A DNA stretch of 64,000 nucleotides from Urophycis tenuis. Taxonomy: Eukaryota; Chordata; Actinopteri; Gadiformes; Phycidae. The notes under the pieces are model-generated. The model had not been told where the DNA came from. It did not search any database and saw only the letters and a program-made list of their open reading frames with translations. The translations under genes and the position numbers were made by a program. The stretch covers positions 7,149,934 through 7,213,933 of the forward strand of contig JAXIVH010000019.1 of NCBI GenBank assembly GCA_036785325.1, written 5' to 3'. The stretch's first letter is position 1, and the number at the start of each line of letters is the position of its first letter. This document shows, one piece after another, positions 22,881 to 34,741 of this stretch.

Positions 22881-22938
<58 letters not shown>
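22881..22938. repeat. (CT)n(CA)n microsatellite forming a splice acceptor
   Basis: About 22 CT units followed by about seven CA units. The last CA runs into the acceptor AG (22938-22939), so the repeat is the polypyrimidine tract itself. Confidence 0.95.
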
Positions 22939-22939
22939 G

Positions 22940-23066
22940 CGGAGTGTGGGGGCACCATCAAGGGTGACCCGTCGGGCCGCATCCTCTCCCCGGGGTACCC
23001 CGCTCCGTACGAACACAACCTGCACTGCGTGTGGACCATCGAGGCCCCGCCGGGGAGCACCGTCAG
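22940..23066 (+). CDS. csmd2: csmd2-like exon 14: N-terminal part of CUB 8
   Basis: AECGGTIKGDPSGRILSPGY, PYEHNLHCVWTIEAPPGSTV. Cysteine pair in CGG and CVW. It ends in phase 2 (GTC AG|gtctgt); the Ser is completed in the exon at 30808 across the longest intron of the window. The acceptor is embedded in a CA repeat (cacacag|CG). Confidence 0.94.
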
Positions 23067-23247
23067 GTCTGTCCATCCATCCCCACCTCCACTGGCATTC
23101 ACTACCACTCAGTATCGCCCTGGTGGATTTCCAATGTGTTTCCTGCGATGGGGTGGGGGTGGGACGGGGATTCTTGTCTGCGCTGCTTCAGTCCGAGAAG
23201 ATCGCGTTGCTCATTAGATGCTTAAATGCGTTCTATTTACTGTTAAG

Positions 23248-23425
23248 TCACTTTGCAGACGCTGTAATCCAAAGCGATTTACAAGTGAATTGATTTTTAG
23301 ATGCATACCGTTAACAAGCAGGAAGGGGGTTAGGGCATCTTCTTGTTCAAGGAATGCCTGAAGGACAAACATTGGTGTTAGAACCTTTCAGCCAGGAGGC
23401 AAACACCCTTACCACAAGAATATCC
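23248..23425 (-). repeat. Degenerate SINE, reverse orientation
   Basis: 'tttgcagacgctgtaatcca' and 'aaagcgatttacaag' match the reverse-oriented SINE tail. The rest is diverged, ending near 'cagccaggaggcaaacaccc'. Confidence 0.6.
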
Positions 23426-23703
23426 GGCCGTTTCAAAGTTTGTTTGTTTTTCTTTATTGAATTTTTTTTCGGGATGTTACCTTGACGTAGCCGTGAACGA
23501 TAGGTCAAAATGATGGGCCGGTTCTCCCATTCCCGTTTGAGAACCAGTACAGAACCAGAAACCAGTCGAGCCGTTCAATAAGGAACATCCGTTATCGCGG
23601 CAATGCCAAAGACGCAGAAGAGAGACGCCCTGCCGAACAGGCCCTTGAGTTGCTGCGTCCTTGTTGTTCTAGAATGCACCGGGACGTGATGCAGCAGGCC
23701 AGG

Positions 23704-23706
<3 letters not shown>

Positions 23707-23747
<41 letters not shown>

Positions 23748-23790
23748 GTGTGTGTGTTTGCGTGTGTGTGCGTGTGAGTGTGTGTATGAG
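23707..23790. repeat. (GT)n microsatellite
   Basis: A GT run with a few GC and TT interruptions. Confidence 0.95.
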
Positions 23791-26700
23791 CCCCCCAAAG
23801 TACTCGAGGTAGCGGCTGATTACGTTGCAGAGGGCACACTGTTCCTCATCCTCATCCCCCCCCTGAGTGCTTCTGGCTACGGGAGAGGGGGGGGGAGCGA
23901 GTCGGTGTCTAGAATTAAAAAGGAGGCCCTCGCCCTGATAAATCATATTAACTATTCCAAGGGGGTTTCGGTTTGCATGCTCATCGGTATGGGCCGTCGT
24001 GACGTCACGTGTAAGTGCGGGATGCGTGGGGTCCCGCAGAGGGGGGCCGAAGGTTTTGTGTGGATTGATTTTTTTTTCTTTTTTCCCCACTTCTATGTTA
24101 TCATTTTACTTTGTGTACTAGGGTTGTTTTGATACTTTTGATTGTGTTGACTTTGAATACATGCTCATGTAAGTGTTCTGTACGTACACACACTCGCTCA
24201 CACACAATGCCATACACCCGCAAACACACACACACACACAGTTTGTGCTCCGCGGCCCCATATTTCTGCATGTGCACATGGATAAGAAAGTGTGACATGT
24301 CGTGCAATAGATTGTGCATGTTTCAACAACCTTGGTGAAAACTAACATAAGTTAATTAGCACTATGTCCCATACCACTGAATTCCTTGTATTCTCTCTCT
24401 CGCTCCCTTTCTCTGCCTGCCTCTTTCTCTCTCTCTCTCGCTGCCTCTCCTGCTCTCGATCTCTCTCTATCCCTGTGTCTGTGTGTGTGGTGGGGGGGGG
24501 GGGGGGGGGGATACGGCTCTGTGTACTTGCCTTTGATTCCCATGCAACGGCATCCATTATGGAGCAGCATTTGCAATGCATTAGGGCTCAGGCGTTGGTT
24601 TGTCTGCTAAGATGCTAACGACTGGAGCTGGCGGTCTAATTAGAAAGTGCACCGAGGGCCTGTGAGACGCCTAGCTTGCGTTGCGCTACACCAGATCAAG
24701 GGCGGGAACAGCAGTGGCAGCGGCAGTGGTAAAGATTTGAAAATAAAATGGATGATCAGATGGTAAAAGGAAGAGACATGCCGTAATAACAAGTGAAAGG
24801 GATTATCGAGTATGTCAGAGAGGTGGAGAAAATAATTTGTAAAGTGATGGATTCTCCCCTTTTTCTGCTTATTATTTCATCCCACCGGCCCCACAAGCCC
24901 ACCCACACAAACAGACACACACACACACGTGTGTGCATGAATATACACACACACACACACACACACAAGCACACACACGTTTTTTATTGGAAGGAATTGC
25001 ATCTCAGCATCATATGTGCAGCTCTATCTTTAGACATGATGTGTGTGTGTGTGTGTGTGTGTGTATGGGTGTGTGTGTGTGCGTGCGCATGCATTTTTAC
25101 CTCTGGACTTTTTTATCTCACCTGTCCAATGCACAATTTGACATCTGTGCCTGGCCTGAAATTGAATTTGAATACGCTATTGTTCCCACTATGATAGCAT
25201 CACTTTCATGCCATTGCGTCACTCTTACCACAATACAGGACAGAGACAGAGATTGATTTCCCACCTTTCCATTTCATTTCATATAGAGATATCCTCCTCC
25301 TCTCCCCTGCATCCCTAACTCCCTTCTCCACCTCTCTCTTTGTTGCTTATTTTCTCTCCTGCTGTCAGCATAACACCTGGAGAATCCTCCTGGTTTCTGT
25401 AGCCGAATGGGCTCAGTGGGCTTGTGAGGGTACGGATATCATATCATAGTCAAGTGAGGATCAAATGTCATCATGACTAACATGATGTCATTGAGATGAT
25501 TGATTGGGCTCTTCATTATCTCAAAGGTCCGGTCCAATCAAGGCAATTAGTGTTCTCAACCAAGACTGATGGTTGTGAAAGCAAGTACACTGTCGTGTAT
25601 GTTTTAATGTATAACCAGCTAGCTACAAGGTGCAAGTAAGACCAGATTGCAACCTCTTTGCGGCACTACAGTTGGGAAGACCACAGAGGTGGCCTTCCAG
25701 CTTTGCTATTGATGAGTGGCAGGCTGCCACTGATATATGATCCCAGAGGGATGGCCATGAATGGGCCACTGCCTGATATGGTAAAGAGGCACCTTGTATT
25801 TCATTAAGTTCACACATAGACAATGTATGCATATCCACAAGTGTGGAGGACACCCACATGCACATAATGCACAAGCACAAATGAAGGCATGCATGAACAC
25901 ACATAACCACACACACATAAACACAGACACACACACACACAAAGACATACACCCAAGCTTGCATGCATGTGCAAACACACACATTTACACAGACACTTGC
26001 ACACTCATGCCTCATCCCATAGAAACAGAGAAGCAGCAGGCTGCATATTTTGTCCCAGCTGTTGTCCTGGTGTCCATCTCTCTCACTGCCTCTGATGTGT
26101 GCAGGTTGACACTGGCACTGGTGTATTCTATCTCTCTCATGCACACAGACAGCCCTTCTTGGAGGCCCCTATAGAAGCCCTGATTGCATTGTTGCAGTCC
26201 TCGGCATTCACAACACAAGAATCTTGCAATGTTTGCCACAGAACAATATAGAAACCGGGGAAGGGAAGAGTGACGTGTGCTCAGATCACTCCAACCATCA
26301 CTCTCCGTTCGTCTTTTCTCTCATACATAAGACACAATGAGGCTGTTTGTTGTGATGTGTTGTGTGGTGTGGTGTTTTGTATGTGCAAATGCAATATGAA
26401 GCACAAGGAACACATTATTCACTTGCACAGACGCAGGGACTCAACACACAATACCGTCTGTCTGTTGCCTGTTTGTCGTCCCCTCCATAGCCATGAACAG
26501 GTAGTGTAGAGGTCACCTCATCCTCTCCGCACGCTTCTCTGCTATTCTGTCTATCACTTGCTCACATGGAGCAATGCTGGGATATATGGATGGAGGGATG
26601 GATTGATGGGGTGATAGATAAATAGACAAAATGTTGTGATATGAGACATTGCGTAACATAGAAAGGCCACTTTTTGGGGTTTCGTTTTTTTTTCCTTTCG

Positions 26701-26929
26701 ACTTTCATATCCTCCACATTTTCTATCTCCTTTGAATAATTTGCTTCCTCCCACACGCTAAACAAAATCCATAAAAGAAAACCATGCACCCACGCACACA
26801 CACATGGACATGTGCACGCACACACACACACACACTGGTTACACCAGTGTGCTTAGAAAGGGAAAAAAAAACATAGGAATATATAATGAGAGTATTTTTC
26901 CAAACAATATCACACATTTGCTGCTCTGT

Positions 26930-27003
26930 TGGGCCTTTGGGAATCAAACCTCTGACCGTGGTGGTGCTGATCTCATGCTTTACCATTCGTTGAGCTAGAC
27001 AGG
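26930..27003 (-). repeat. SINE head fragment, reverse orientation
   Basis: 'gggaatcaaacctctgaccg' (reverse B-box-like) is followed by 'ttcgttgagctagacagga' (reverse A-box-like). tRNA-derived, truncated. Confidence 0.55.
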
Positions 27004-28652
27004 ACCCCATAATCATAAATAAGACCTGCCATCCATGGATTGACATAGGCAGGCAGCTCTTACGCGATCGGGTTGCACATATTATAATTCACTTTTAAAA
27101 TCCCACGAAGCACCCACAACTCTTTCCTTCTCCCCTCCCCTCCCTTCTCCCCTGATCTGGATGTGTGGTTGGTGTGTAGAAGGCTCATGCTACCATTAGC
27201 ATTCCGTACCTTTCATTAGCATAATCCCCCCCCCCCCCCCCCCCCCCACACCCCCCAGGGACGCATGCATAAGGTGGGCGGTGAGCTTTGAGCTTGTCTT
27301 CTTCTTCCTGAGAGCAAGGCACAGTATGCTAGCCTACTTGTGTAGCAGCGGTATTGTGGTGGGATTAGCATAGCAAAAAAAAAAAAAAAAAAGGGTTGCG
27401 CTGTGACTTGCCTACCCAACTCTCTGTCTCTGCGTCTGCTGGACCATTAGAAGCCACTATGTACACCTGTTGGTCGAGGTTGTTTGTGCATGTTAAACTC
27501 AAACCCCCAGCTTGTTCGAAGCAATTAGCGCCCGATTTGTAAGTGCACACCTATCAAGTCACTTGCTAACGGTTTTCTACAGTGAGAGCGAATGCGTGAG
27601 CTAAATGTTTTTTTTTTTTTAAGCTGAGCTTGGCATGATAGTGTCGAAGGGGGCTACGCTTCACTGGGTTAAAGGTGAGAGTGCCACCAGAAAAGCAATG
27701 AGTGAACAAAGCGAAAGGGGATCAATTTGTTTTTAGTCATCATGCTGGTCCTCACACAGACATGCTGGATTGTTCTGCTCAGCAAAGACCCAGGCTGTTT
27801 AAGTATGTTTATTCATGACTGCTTTTCTCTATATATTTTCGGTTTAGTTTTTTTTTTTCTGTTGTTTACACACACATGCACACACTAACACACACACACA
27901 CGCACACACACACACTCTCACTCTCATTCCGACCCCTACTGTGTACATTCAAACAGAAAGTAGCTGAACTGATTTTATTTTTATTTTTTGAAACCCTGTC
28001 TGCACGTGTTTCCCCTCACATGCAGATCTCGCGCAAGTGTTGCGCCAGGGCTTGTCATGTTGGTTATATGTGATATCCACTGATGCTGTGGGGTAGCCTG
28101 TGGCTACAGCCAACACATCACACAGATGCGGAGCCTCAATTTGACACCAATTAGGCAGCAATGCAACACACTGGTGGGGTAAGGCCGATGCATCAGTGGA
28201 ACGCTGGTTCTCGTACATACATCAGCTGTTGCTCCGGGCCCCTGATTCATGACCGCGTTTATGAGCCTCCGAGTGTCTGTGTGTGCGTGTGTGTTTATGT
28301 GTGGTTGAGAAAATGTGTTTTTGCGCTCATGTGTAGAATGTGGGGAAAAAGAGGCTAATTTGAGCTTGCACTTCAGGTTTAGTTGGACGCACATCAACTG
28401 TGTGTCTCTCTCTGCATGGGTGCATGTCTGAGTATGTGGTCCGCATGCTGGTTCCTCTGCAGGCTTAAAACTGTGAAATCATGGACTCGTCACTTTCCTG
28501 GCTATCTTCTCCATGGAGGCAGGCATGGGATAATGTGTGCATGGGGTGTGCCATCTTAGCGGTGTCATGCAGATAGAGTTTGAACAAGAACAATGATACG
28601 CATTATCAGAGCACTTTGTGCTAAATGCACAATGGATTTAATTATCCACAGC

Positions 28653-28692
<40 letters not shown>

Positions 28693-28700
28693 GTGTGTGC
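28653..28700. repeat. (GT)n microsatellite
   Basis: A near-perfect GT run with one GC interruption. Confidence 0.95.
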
Positions 28701-29757
28701 ATATCCAGCTAATCCAGGAGCAAACTCTGTATTTTCATATCAATTGTCGTCCATAATTCATGCCCTTGATTATATCTATTAGTCCAAAATAGGTTATCTA
28801 CAAGCGAGCATTGAATCTGCATCTGCTTATCGCCATGTTGAACTGGGCCTGTGTTTGGAATTAAAAAGCAGCCTTTAATAAGCTATTATACAGACTACTC
28901 TATTCAACTATCTATTGCCAAGTCACGTATAGTATGCACGGACATTGTTATGCTAAGCCTGCACTTATTGTTCATCTCCTTTTTTTTTTTTTTCCTTTTT
29001 TACGTGCGACTTTCACACAGACGCATTTCCGGACAATGTGCTCGGCTGGCTTCGGAAAAAAAAATCTATTGAATAGCTCTCGCACTTACTTTCCAAAGCA
29101 CTGTGGGAGCACACAACAAAGAGTAACTGTTGACCTGTCACTAGAGATGACAACTATTGGAGAGATGATTCAACTACAAGAGGCGTTCCATTGCTACTTT
29201 TCAGAGAGATGGAGAGCGATAGGAAAAATGCAGAAATTTGGCAAAATACGAAACATATCTTTTGACTTCTGGACTGTGTGCGTGACATACTTCACCGTGA
29301 CGACTGCACTTCGTCCAACCTTTTCAAACGAAGTTGATCACACAAACACTTTCACTGGAGCCCAAACATGTGCAGAGGATGTTGCTTCACAACCCTAGAT
29401 GGGTGAAAAAAATGACACCACCACCACAGACGCCACCTTTTATATTGACTGACCGGTTCCAACCCTATAACTTCATGAACTAACGTCGTCTGCTGTGAAA
29501 CACCATTCATTTTGTTTCTTTTCGGTGTAGCCTCTGCACACAAAATATACAAACATGTGCAGAGGCACATGAAGACTAGTGTGCGTCGATTCGGCAGTTG
29601 TTTCCAAATGCCAACGCCAGCTGTATTGGCAGATGCCGGAGTCCAAGTGACATGTAGATCTGCTCACAGCCTAATCTTTCTGATGTCAGGAGTGTGCGCT
29701 GTGGCAGCCGGCGTCTGCACAGCGCAGGCTGGCATTGTGGACCATTTCATGAAAATT

Positions 29758-30030
29758 GTGGAATCTGTCCGTGTGTCTATCTGTTATTGACCGCATACGT
29801 TTTTTGTAACTGAACCTGTGAAGCTTATGTTGCTATTTTTTCTGTCCAGTAAAAAGGATGTGATAAAGAGCAATGTAAGCTTCACAGGTACAGTGACAAA
29901 AGAAAGCATGTGGATCATGTGGTGAACATTTTGGAATCTGTCTGTGTGTCTGTCTGTATTAACCAAATACTTCTTTGTAACTGGACCCGTGATGCTTACA
30001 TTGCTTATTTTCTCATATCTTTCGACCAGA
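29758..30030. repeat. Direct plus inverted repeat complex
   Basis: Two diverged direct copies of about 95 bases (29758-29851 and 29932-30030) share tggaatctgtc(c/t)gtgtgtct and tttgtaactg(a/g)accc/tgtga. Between them, 29869-29901 is an imperfect reverse complement of 29801-29834 (arms about 34 bases, spacer about 34), so the block can fold as a hairpin. Possibly a MITE remnant. Confidence 0.8.
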
Positions 30031-30807
30031 CCGAATGGCATACCATTTCTTATCTAGTCTTCATTTCATTAGATTTGTTGTTGTGTGAGCTTTAAATGTT
30101 AGCACCACTGGTTCTTCAAGCCCACAGCTTCTTTGTAACTGTAAATATGTCTATATTTAGCAGTATTTGATGTCAATAGCAAGGCTCTGTTACTATGATG
30201 ATGCCACCGTAAAGGTTCCATTATATAATACTGGTTTAGCTATGAGTAACCTTTTTTATTAGCACAAAATGCTTTTCAAGCTGAGATAGACCTCTCTAAA
30301 CTCTAATGTGTTTGTGAGTAGAAACCTAACATTTTGAGTAAATACAGGGATGTTTAAGCTGCATTGAGAAACAGGGAAGGCTGCCTAGTTATGTTAAACA
30401 TGAGCTTTTTCCTTGGTCAGCATGGTGGTGATCTCATGAGACCGTTCTCAGCCAGTTTAGACGTTGGCTTTATTTTAGAAATTGTTGAAATCCAAGCATA
30501 AAAAAATGCTGGGGTTTAGCAAATCAATGGAGCTTGCTTTTTATCCAATATCCAAATATATGTATACATTGTACCTGATGTAAGGATTTTGATACATACA
30601 GAGTATGTACAAAGTACCTTAGTGTATCCCCATACACCCTAATGTTTTGGTGGTAACTAGGTACCCACCAGAACATTGATAGATAATAATGGGACACAAG
30701 ATAAGATTACCTCATTCATCCCAGCCAGGAAATATGGGTCAACCTGTCATCTGTGACATCTGACCTGTTTGACCTCTGTCTTGCGTCTCTTTTGCTCCCG
30801 ACCACAG

Positions 30808-31010
30808 CCTGCACTTCCTGGTCTTCCACACGGAGGAGGTCCACGACGTGCTGCGGATCTGGGATGGCCCCCAGGACGGAGGGGTGCTGCTGAGGGAGCT
30901 GAGCGGCTCTGCACTGCCCCCGGACGCCCACAGCACCTTTAACACCGTCAGCCTGCAGTTCACCACCGACTTCTTCACCAGCAAGCAGGGCTTTGCTCTG
31001 CAGTTCTCTG
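30808..31010 (+). CDS. csmd2: csmd2-like exon 15: C-terminal part of CUB 8
   Basis: One base completes Ser, then LHFLVFHTEEVHDVLRIWDG, GVLLRELSGSALP, LQFTTDFFTSKQGFALQFS. DG turn and TTD acidic site present; no cysteine. Ends phase 1 (TCT G|gtgaga). 127 plus 203 nt makes 330. The acceptor gaccacag has a weak pyrimidine tract. Confidence 0.95.
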
Positions 31011-31910
31011 GTGAGACACAGTGCACTGGAGATATGGATGTACTGTATGTCCGGTACATATCTGTGTGTTTGTGGATATGGATGTACTGTATGTCCGGTA
31101 CATATCTGTGTGTTTGTGGATGTGTGCTTTTGTGAGGTGCGTCTGTGTGTCTGTGTGTGTGCATGTGTGTATGTCTGTGTGTGTGTGTGGTTATATAACG
31201 ATCCGTATTATAAACCAAGATGAAAATGAGAAGACTGTTAGTGTTTATTATTGGCCAGCCAGAATCGGCCCCCTTAAAATGGGTCACTGGTTGTGCATGT
31301 ATACAGTACATACCCATGAGACCTTACACATTGTTGTGACATTCAGTGACCAAGATACACTAAATAAAACTTGAACAGGCAATATATAAAACTGTACAAA
31401 ACATTGCTAACACACTTAACACTCGCTATACTATACACACTTAACACTGCCCTATTCCCGAGATCACATCACAGCGACAATCAAATAATTTCACATTGCA
31501 TTGCCTACAAAAACAACACGCATATTACTTTTATTTTGACTACAATTCATTCAGTGCTACTTTATTATAAGAAGTACGACACAACTAAATTAAAAAGCGT
31601 GGACATACTTTATTATTTTTACAACTGATTTGACCATCGTGTCCTCATACCGTAAACAGAACAAAAGAAAATAAATATGCGCTACTGTTTCACACTGCTG
31701 TTGCGTTCCCTTGTAGCAAAATCAACTCAATTGCAGAGAACAAACTATCATCCCGCAAAGTCAGTGTCGGAGCGAGCACAGCGTCCGTTATTTCAGGGTT
31801 TGCGTTGCATTGATGCACGTTGATTGCCAAGGCACAGTGTCGAATAAAGACACATTTTATCACAAACACATCAATCGATCAATTTTTTTTTTTGTTCTCC
31901 TCCTTCCCAG
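31011..31910 (+). other. Intron
   Basis: 900 bases. It begins with a tandem 44-bp duplication (31031-31118) and a GT-rich patch (about 31140-31190). The rest is AT-rich; a T-rich tract precedes the acceptor. Confidence 0.8.
31031..31118. repeat. Tandem duplication, 2 x 44 bp
   Basis: 31031-31074 and 31075-31118 are identical 44-base units starting gatatggatgtactgtatgt. They begin 20 bases after the donor of exon 15. Confidence 0.95.
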
Positions 31911-32102
31911 TCTCCACGGCGACGTCTTGCAATGACCCGGGCATGCCCACCAATGGGACGCGTGGCGGGGACAGCCGGGAGCCCGGAGACCATGTGGTCT
32001 TCCAGTGCGATCCCGGCTACATCCTGCAGGGGGCCAGCAAGATAACCTGCACCGAGATCAACAGCCGCTTCTTCTGGCAGCCCGACCCGCCCACCTGCAC
32101 AG
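31911..32102 (+). CDS. csmd2: csmd2-like exon 16: Sushi 8
   Basis: 192 nt, phase 1-1: VSTATSCNDPGMPTNGTRGG, PGDHVVFQCDPGYILQG, ITCTEINSRFFWQPDPPTC. Complete four-cysteine Sushi; sequon NGT. The linker VSTATSC is a recognisable CSMD junction. Acceptor ccttcccag with strong T tract; donor gtgatg. Confidence 0.96.
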
Positions 32103-34057
32103 GTGATGACACAAAATCAGTGTCTTAAACCGGGGCGGGGCTTTGCTTTTTGCTTTTGGTGGAGTATAACTTTGATAATTAGCTAGTGATTATGGCCCCA
32201 AAAACTCAACACGTAAGAGTGCTTGAAAAGTGCTACACAAATGCAACAGGTTAGTGTAATTATTATTCCCACGAGTGGTCCCGGACTCATGTCTTAGAGT
32301 TTATGCATCTTACTCAACCGTAGGCTGCAGACTTTGGGGAAAGCAAGTCTTTCACCCAGTGTTTTCCTGAGTCATTCGTCGTAGCACATCTCTCTATGTA
32401 TTGAACATGTCAGGCACTAAAGGAAAGAAGGCGATTAAACTGATAATAATCCATTACACACAAGGGAAGCTATTTTTGCGTCTGTGTAGCCGGTCTTCAC
32501 TGTTTGTCATTTGAATGCTCTTTTTTTGAGTCACCCATTCGTCAATACAAGGTGAGAAAAGAGCAGTTGTTGCGTTATCCAAGTCTGCCACAACGCAATT
32601 TCCATTATTGTATTTCCTGTGAGCTGTACACACCGGTTTACAGTCCCTGTAGCTGGAAAAACATGATGAGAAGAATAGCAATGGCGAGTAGAATAGACAT
32701 CAAGGATTTGACACAGTAATATCCGATACCTGTACCGGAAAACGGATATCTCTCCATCGGAGGTCCCTCCATCTCTCTCTCGTGCCTCTTTGCAGTAAAA
32801 CACATGTGACTTGTCTCCCCTTCCCCCCCCACAGACACAGACACACACAAACACAGACACACACACACACACACATATACACAATCCCACCCCGGCCTTC
32901 ACAATATAGGAATAGGAAAGAAACAAAATCTCAACTATGGGAAAGTAATTAACAGTTGCAATTATGACTTTGTAATGAGCTGTTGTGTGTAATAGCGTTT
33001 GTCTAGTCAGTTTGATAGCTTTTGTGTGGGTTTATTTTTCTTTCTGGGAACCCAAACAGAGACTATGGGCTGTCTGTCTGGTCATGATGGGAGTCACAGG
33101 TGATAAACAACCTGACAATGCAGTGTCAACAAGAATTAGGCTCCTCTCTTGAAGCTCAGGGTAGACGCTGGGCTTCTGAGGAACGCTTCCGAATGAATGC
33201 CGCGGTCCTTTTCTGCCGTCTTTTATATATCGGCCTTTAAAGGGGAGCCACACGCTCCGCTGTTTTTTTAATGTGACAGTCTACTGCTTCACATGAATGT
33301 CTGGGAAAAATTGTGCCAACTGAATCAACTCAACTGAATATATTTGACATATTTACATATTACTCCAAATTGGGCCGATGGAACCCAACATCCCGGACAT
33401 ACGATGTCAATCGCCCAACTTTCCGTGATTTTTCCTGTGGAAACAGAGTTGATGTGGCGCAGCACAACATGCGCTGAGGCGGTAATCTCATAGTATAAAA
33501 TAGCGAGCGTGACGTTCCCCTTGTAAAAAGGCAGTCCCAGCCAGCTGTGCTGTGAGGTGCCAGTTGGACCTGATTTTGTCTTCATACGACGTTCCCCAGA
33601 TTTAAATAACTTGAACATCGCCCAAACACATGGGCTACTAGTGATAAGACAAGTTGACAGTCAGAGTTGACAGCTTCTACATTGCCAGCTCACATGTCTC
33701 TGCCTGGTCACAAAGAGATATAATGAGCACATATTATTATTTTATTTAATAATTTTTGGGGGGTGATGAAGCGTTGATGATTGTACTTCACATAAAGCCC
33801 TCCATCCGTTTCATAGGATCTTGTTCTTTTAACATTATTTAGCAAAAGTCACTTACTTGTTCAGAAATGTACAGCATCAATAGCGGTTGATTTATAGGGT
33901 TTGATCATAAAGTGTTTGGCCTCTGAAAACAACAATCAAATATTTCAAATATTTCTATCGGCCCGACACCCAAATGTGTGAAAGAATACACGGTACACAG
34001 GTGTGTGGTTCCTGTAAACACAGCCTTTATTGAGGTGTCACGTCTCTTCCATTGCAG
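32103..34057 (+). other. Intron
   Basis: 1.95 kb. A CA patch at about 32838-32882 is the only clear repeat; otherwise AT-rich with nothing recognised. Confidence 0.8.
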
Positions 34058-34196
34058 CACCATGTGGAGGGAACCTGACAGGGCCCGGTGGTCTGATCCT
34101 GTCCCCGGAGTACCCAGAGCCCTATCCACACGGCAGGGAGTGTGACTGGACCGTGTCGGTCACCCAGGACTACGTCATCGCTCTCAACTTCAATCA
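34058..34196 (+). CDS. csmd2: csmd2-like exon 17: N-terminal part of CUB 9
   Basis: APCGGNLTGPGGLILSPEY, PHGRECDWTVSVTQDYVI, ALNFNQ. CGG and CDW provide the disulfide; sequon NLT. Ends phase 2 (AAT CA|gtaagc), the Gln being completed downstream. Same 139-nt length and phase as the CUB 5 first exon. Confidence 0.96.
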
Positions 34197-34553
34197 GTAA
34201 GCTCGGCCGCCCCATCCTCACAGCCACAGCGGTTTAGCATCGAAACACAGCCGAGTGTCTGACTCTTGGCCTAGCTTAGATTTGTATGGTACTACTAGCA
34301 GACGCTGTTCTCGCGTGTGGGGGATCTTTTAGATAGAATGGTTACATTGTTGAAAAGCGAGCAGGAGTTGCATCTGCCTCAAGAATGCCTATAGGTAGAC
34401 CGCGGATATCTGATCCTGTCCCCGGAGCTTATCTTAGATTAATTTCTAAGAACGAACCCCATAAGATACATACATTTCTCAATCAATTAGTGTCTCAATC
34501 ATCAATGTTACTTTTCCATCATACGCCACCGTAACACTCCCTCGTCGTTCCAG
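34197..34553 (+). other. Short intron
   Basis: 357 bases, no repeat of note. The words 'ctgatcctgtccccggag' at about 34411-34428 repeat exon 17 sequence (34094-34111), a short exon-derived match inside the intron. Confidence 0.75.
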
Positions 34554-34741
34554 GTTCAGCTTGGAGCCCAGCTACGACTTCCTGCACATTTACGACGGGC
34601 CAGACTCCCTCAGCCCCCTGCTGGGCAGCTTTTATGGCATCGACGTACCCGACCGCATCGAGAGTAGCTCCAACACGCTCTTCCTGGCCTTCCGCAGCGA
34701 TGCTTCCCTCAGCAGCAACGGATTCGTGTTGCAGTACACAG
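34554..34741 (+). CDS. csmd2: csmd2-like exon 18: C-terminal part of CUB 9
   Basis: FSLEPSYDFLHIYDGPDSL, PLLGSFYGIDVPDRIESSSN, LFLAFRSDASLSSNGFVLQY. Glu (LEP), Asp (SYD) and Asp (RSD) sit at calcium-site positions; no cysteine. Ends phase 1 (ACA G|gtgcgc). 188 nt, as in CUB 5. Confidence 0.96.

Larger units (their letters stand above)
18411..22939 (+). other. Large intron
   Basis: 4.5 kb. It holds poly-G after GT (about 18864-18900), a possible SINE fragment (about 19250-19400), CA repeats (20126-20190), a reverse SINE (20702-20848), an ATC/CAT repeat (20871-20930) and further CA (about 21413-21445 and 21521-21555). An AT-rich stretch runs 21700-21960, with a poly-G at about 22386-22399. It ends in the CT/CA tract that forms the acceptor. 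No exon was found. Confidence 0.8.
23067..30807 (+). other. Largest intron (7.7 kb)
   Basis: No exon was found. It contains a degenerate SINE (23248-23425), a GT block (23707-23790), a CT-rich stretch then poly-G (about 24400-24510), and several CA/GT patches (24905-24985, 25041-25085, 25910-25945, 26818-26836, 27888-27915). A poly-C at 27227-27247 and a reverse SINE head (26930-27003) follow. Further on are GT repeats (28653-28700) and a direct/inverted repeat complex (29758-30030). The remaining AT-rich stretches have no recognisable content. Confidence 0.8.

Noticed and set aside
28934..29398. 154-codon open frame in the large intron
   Set aside because: No recognisable domain, no splice-consistent context and no similarity to CUB or Sushi; treated as chance or repeat-derived.
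29512..29790. 92-codon open frame
   Set aside because: Overlaps the direct-repeat complex at 29758; no recognised product.
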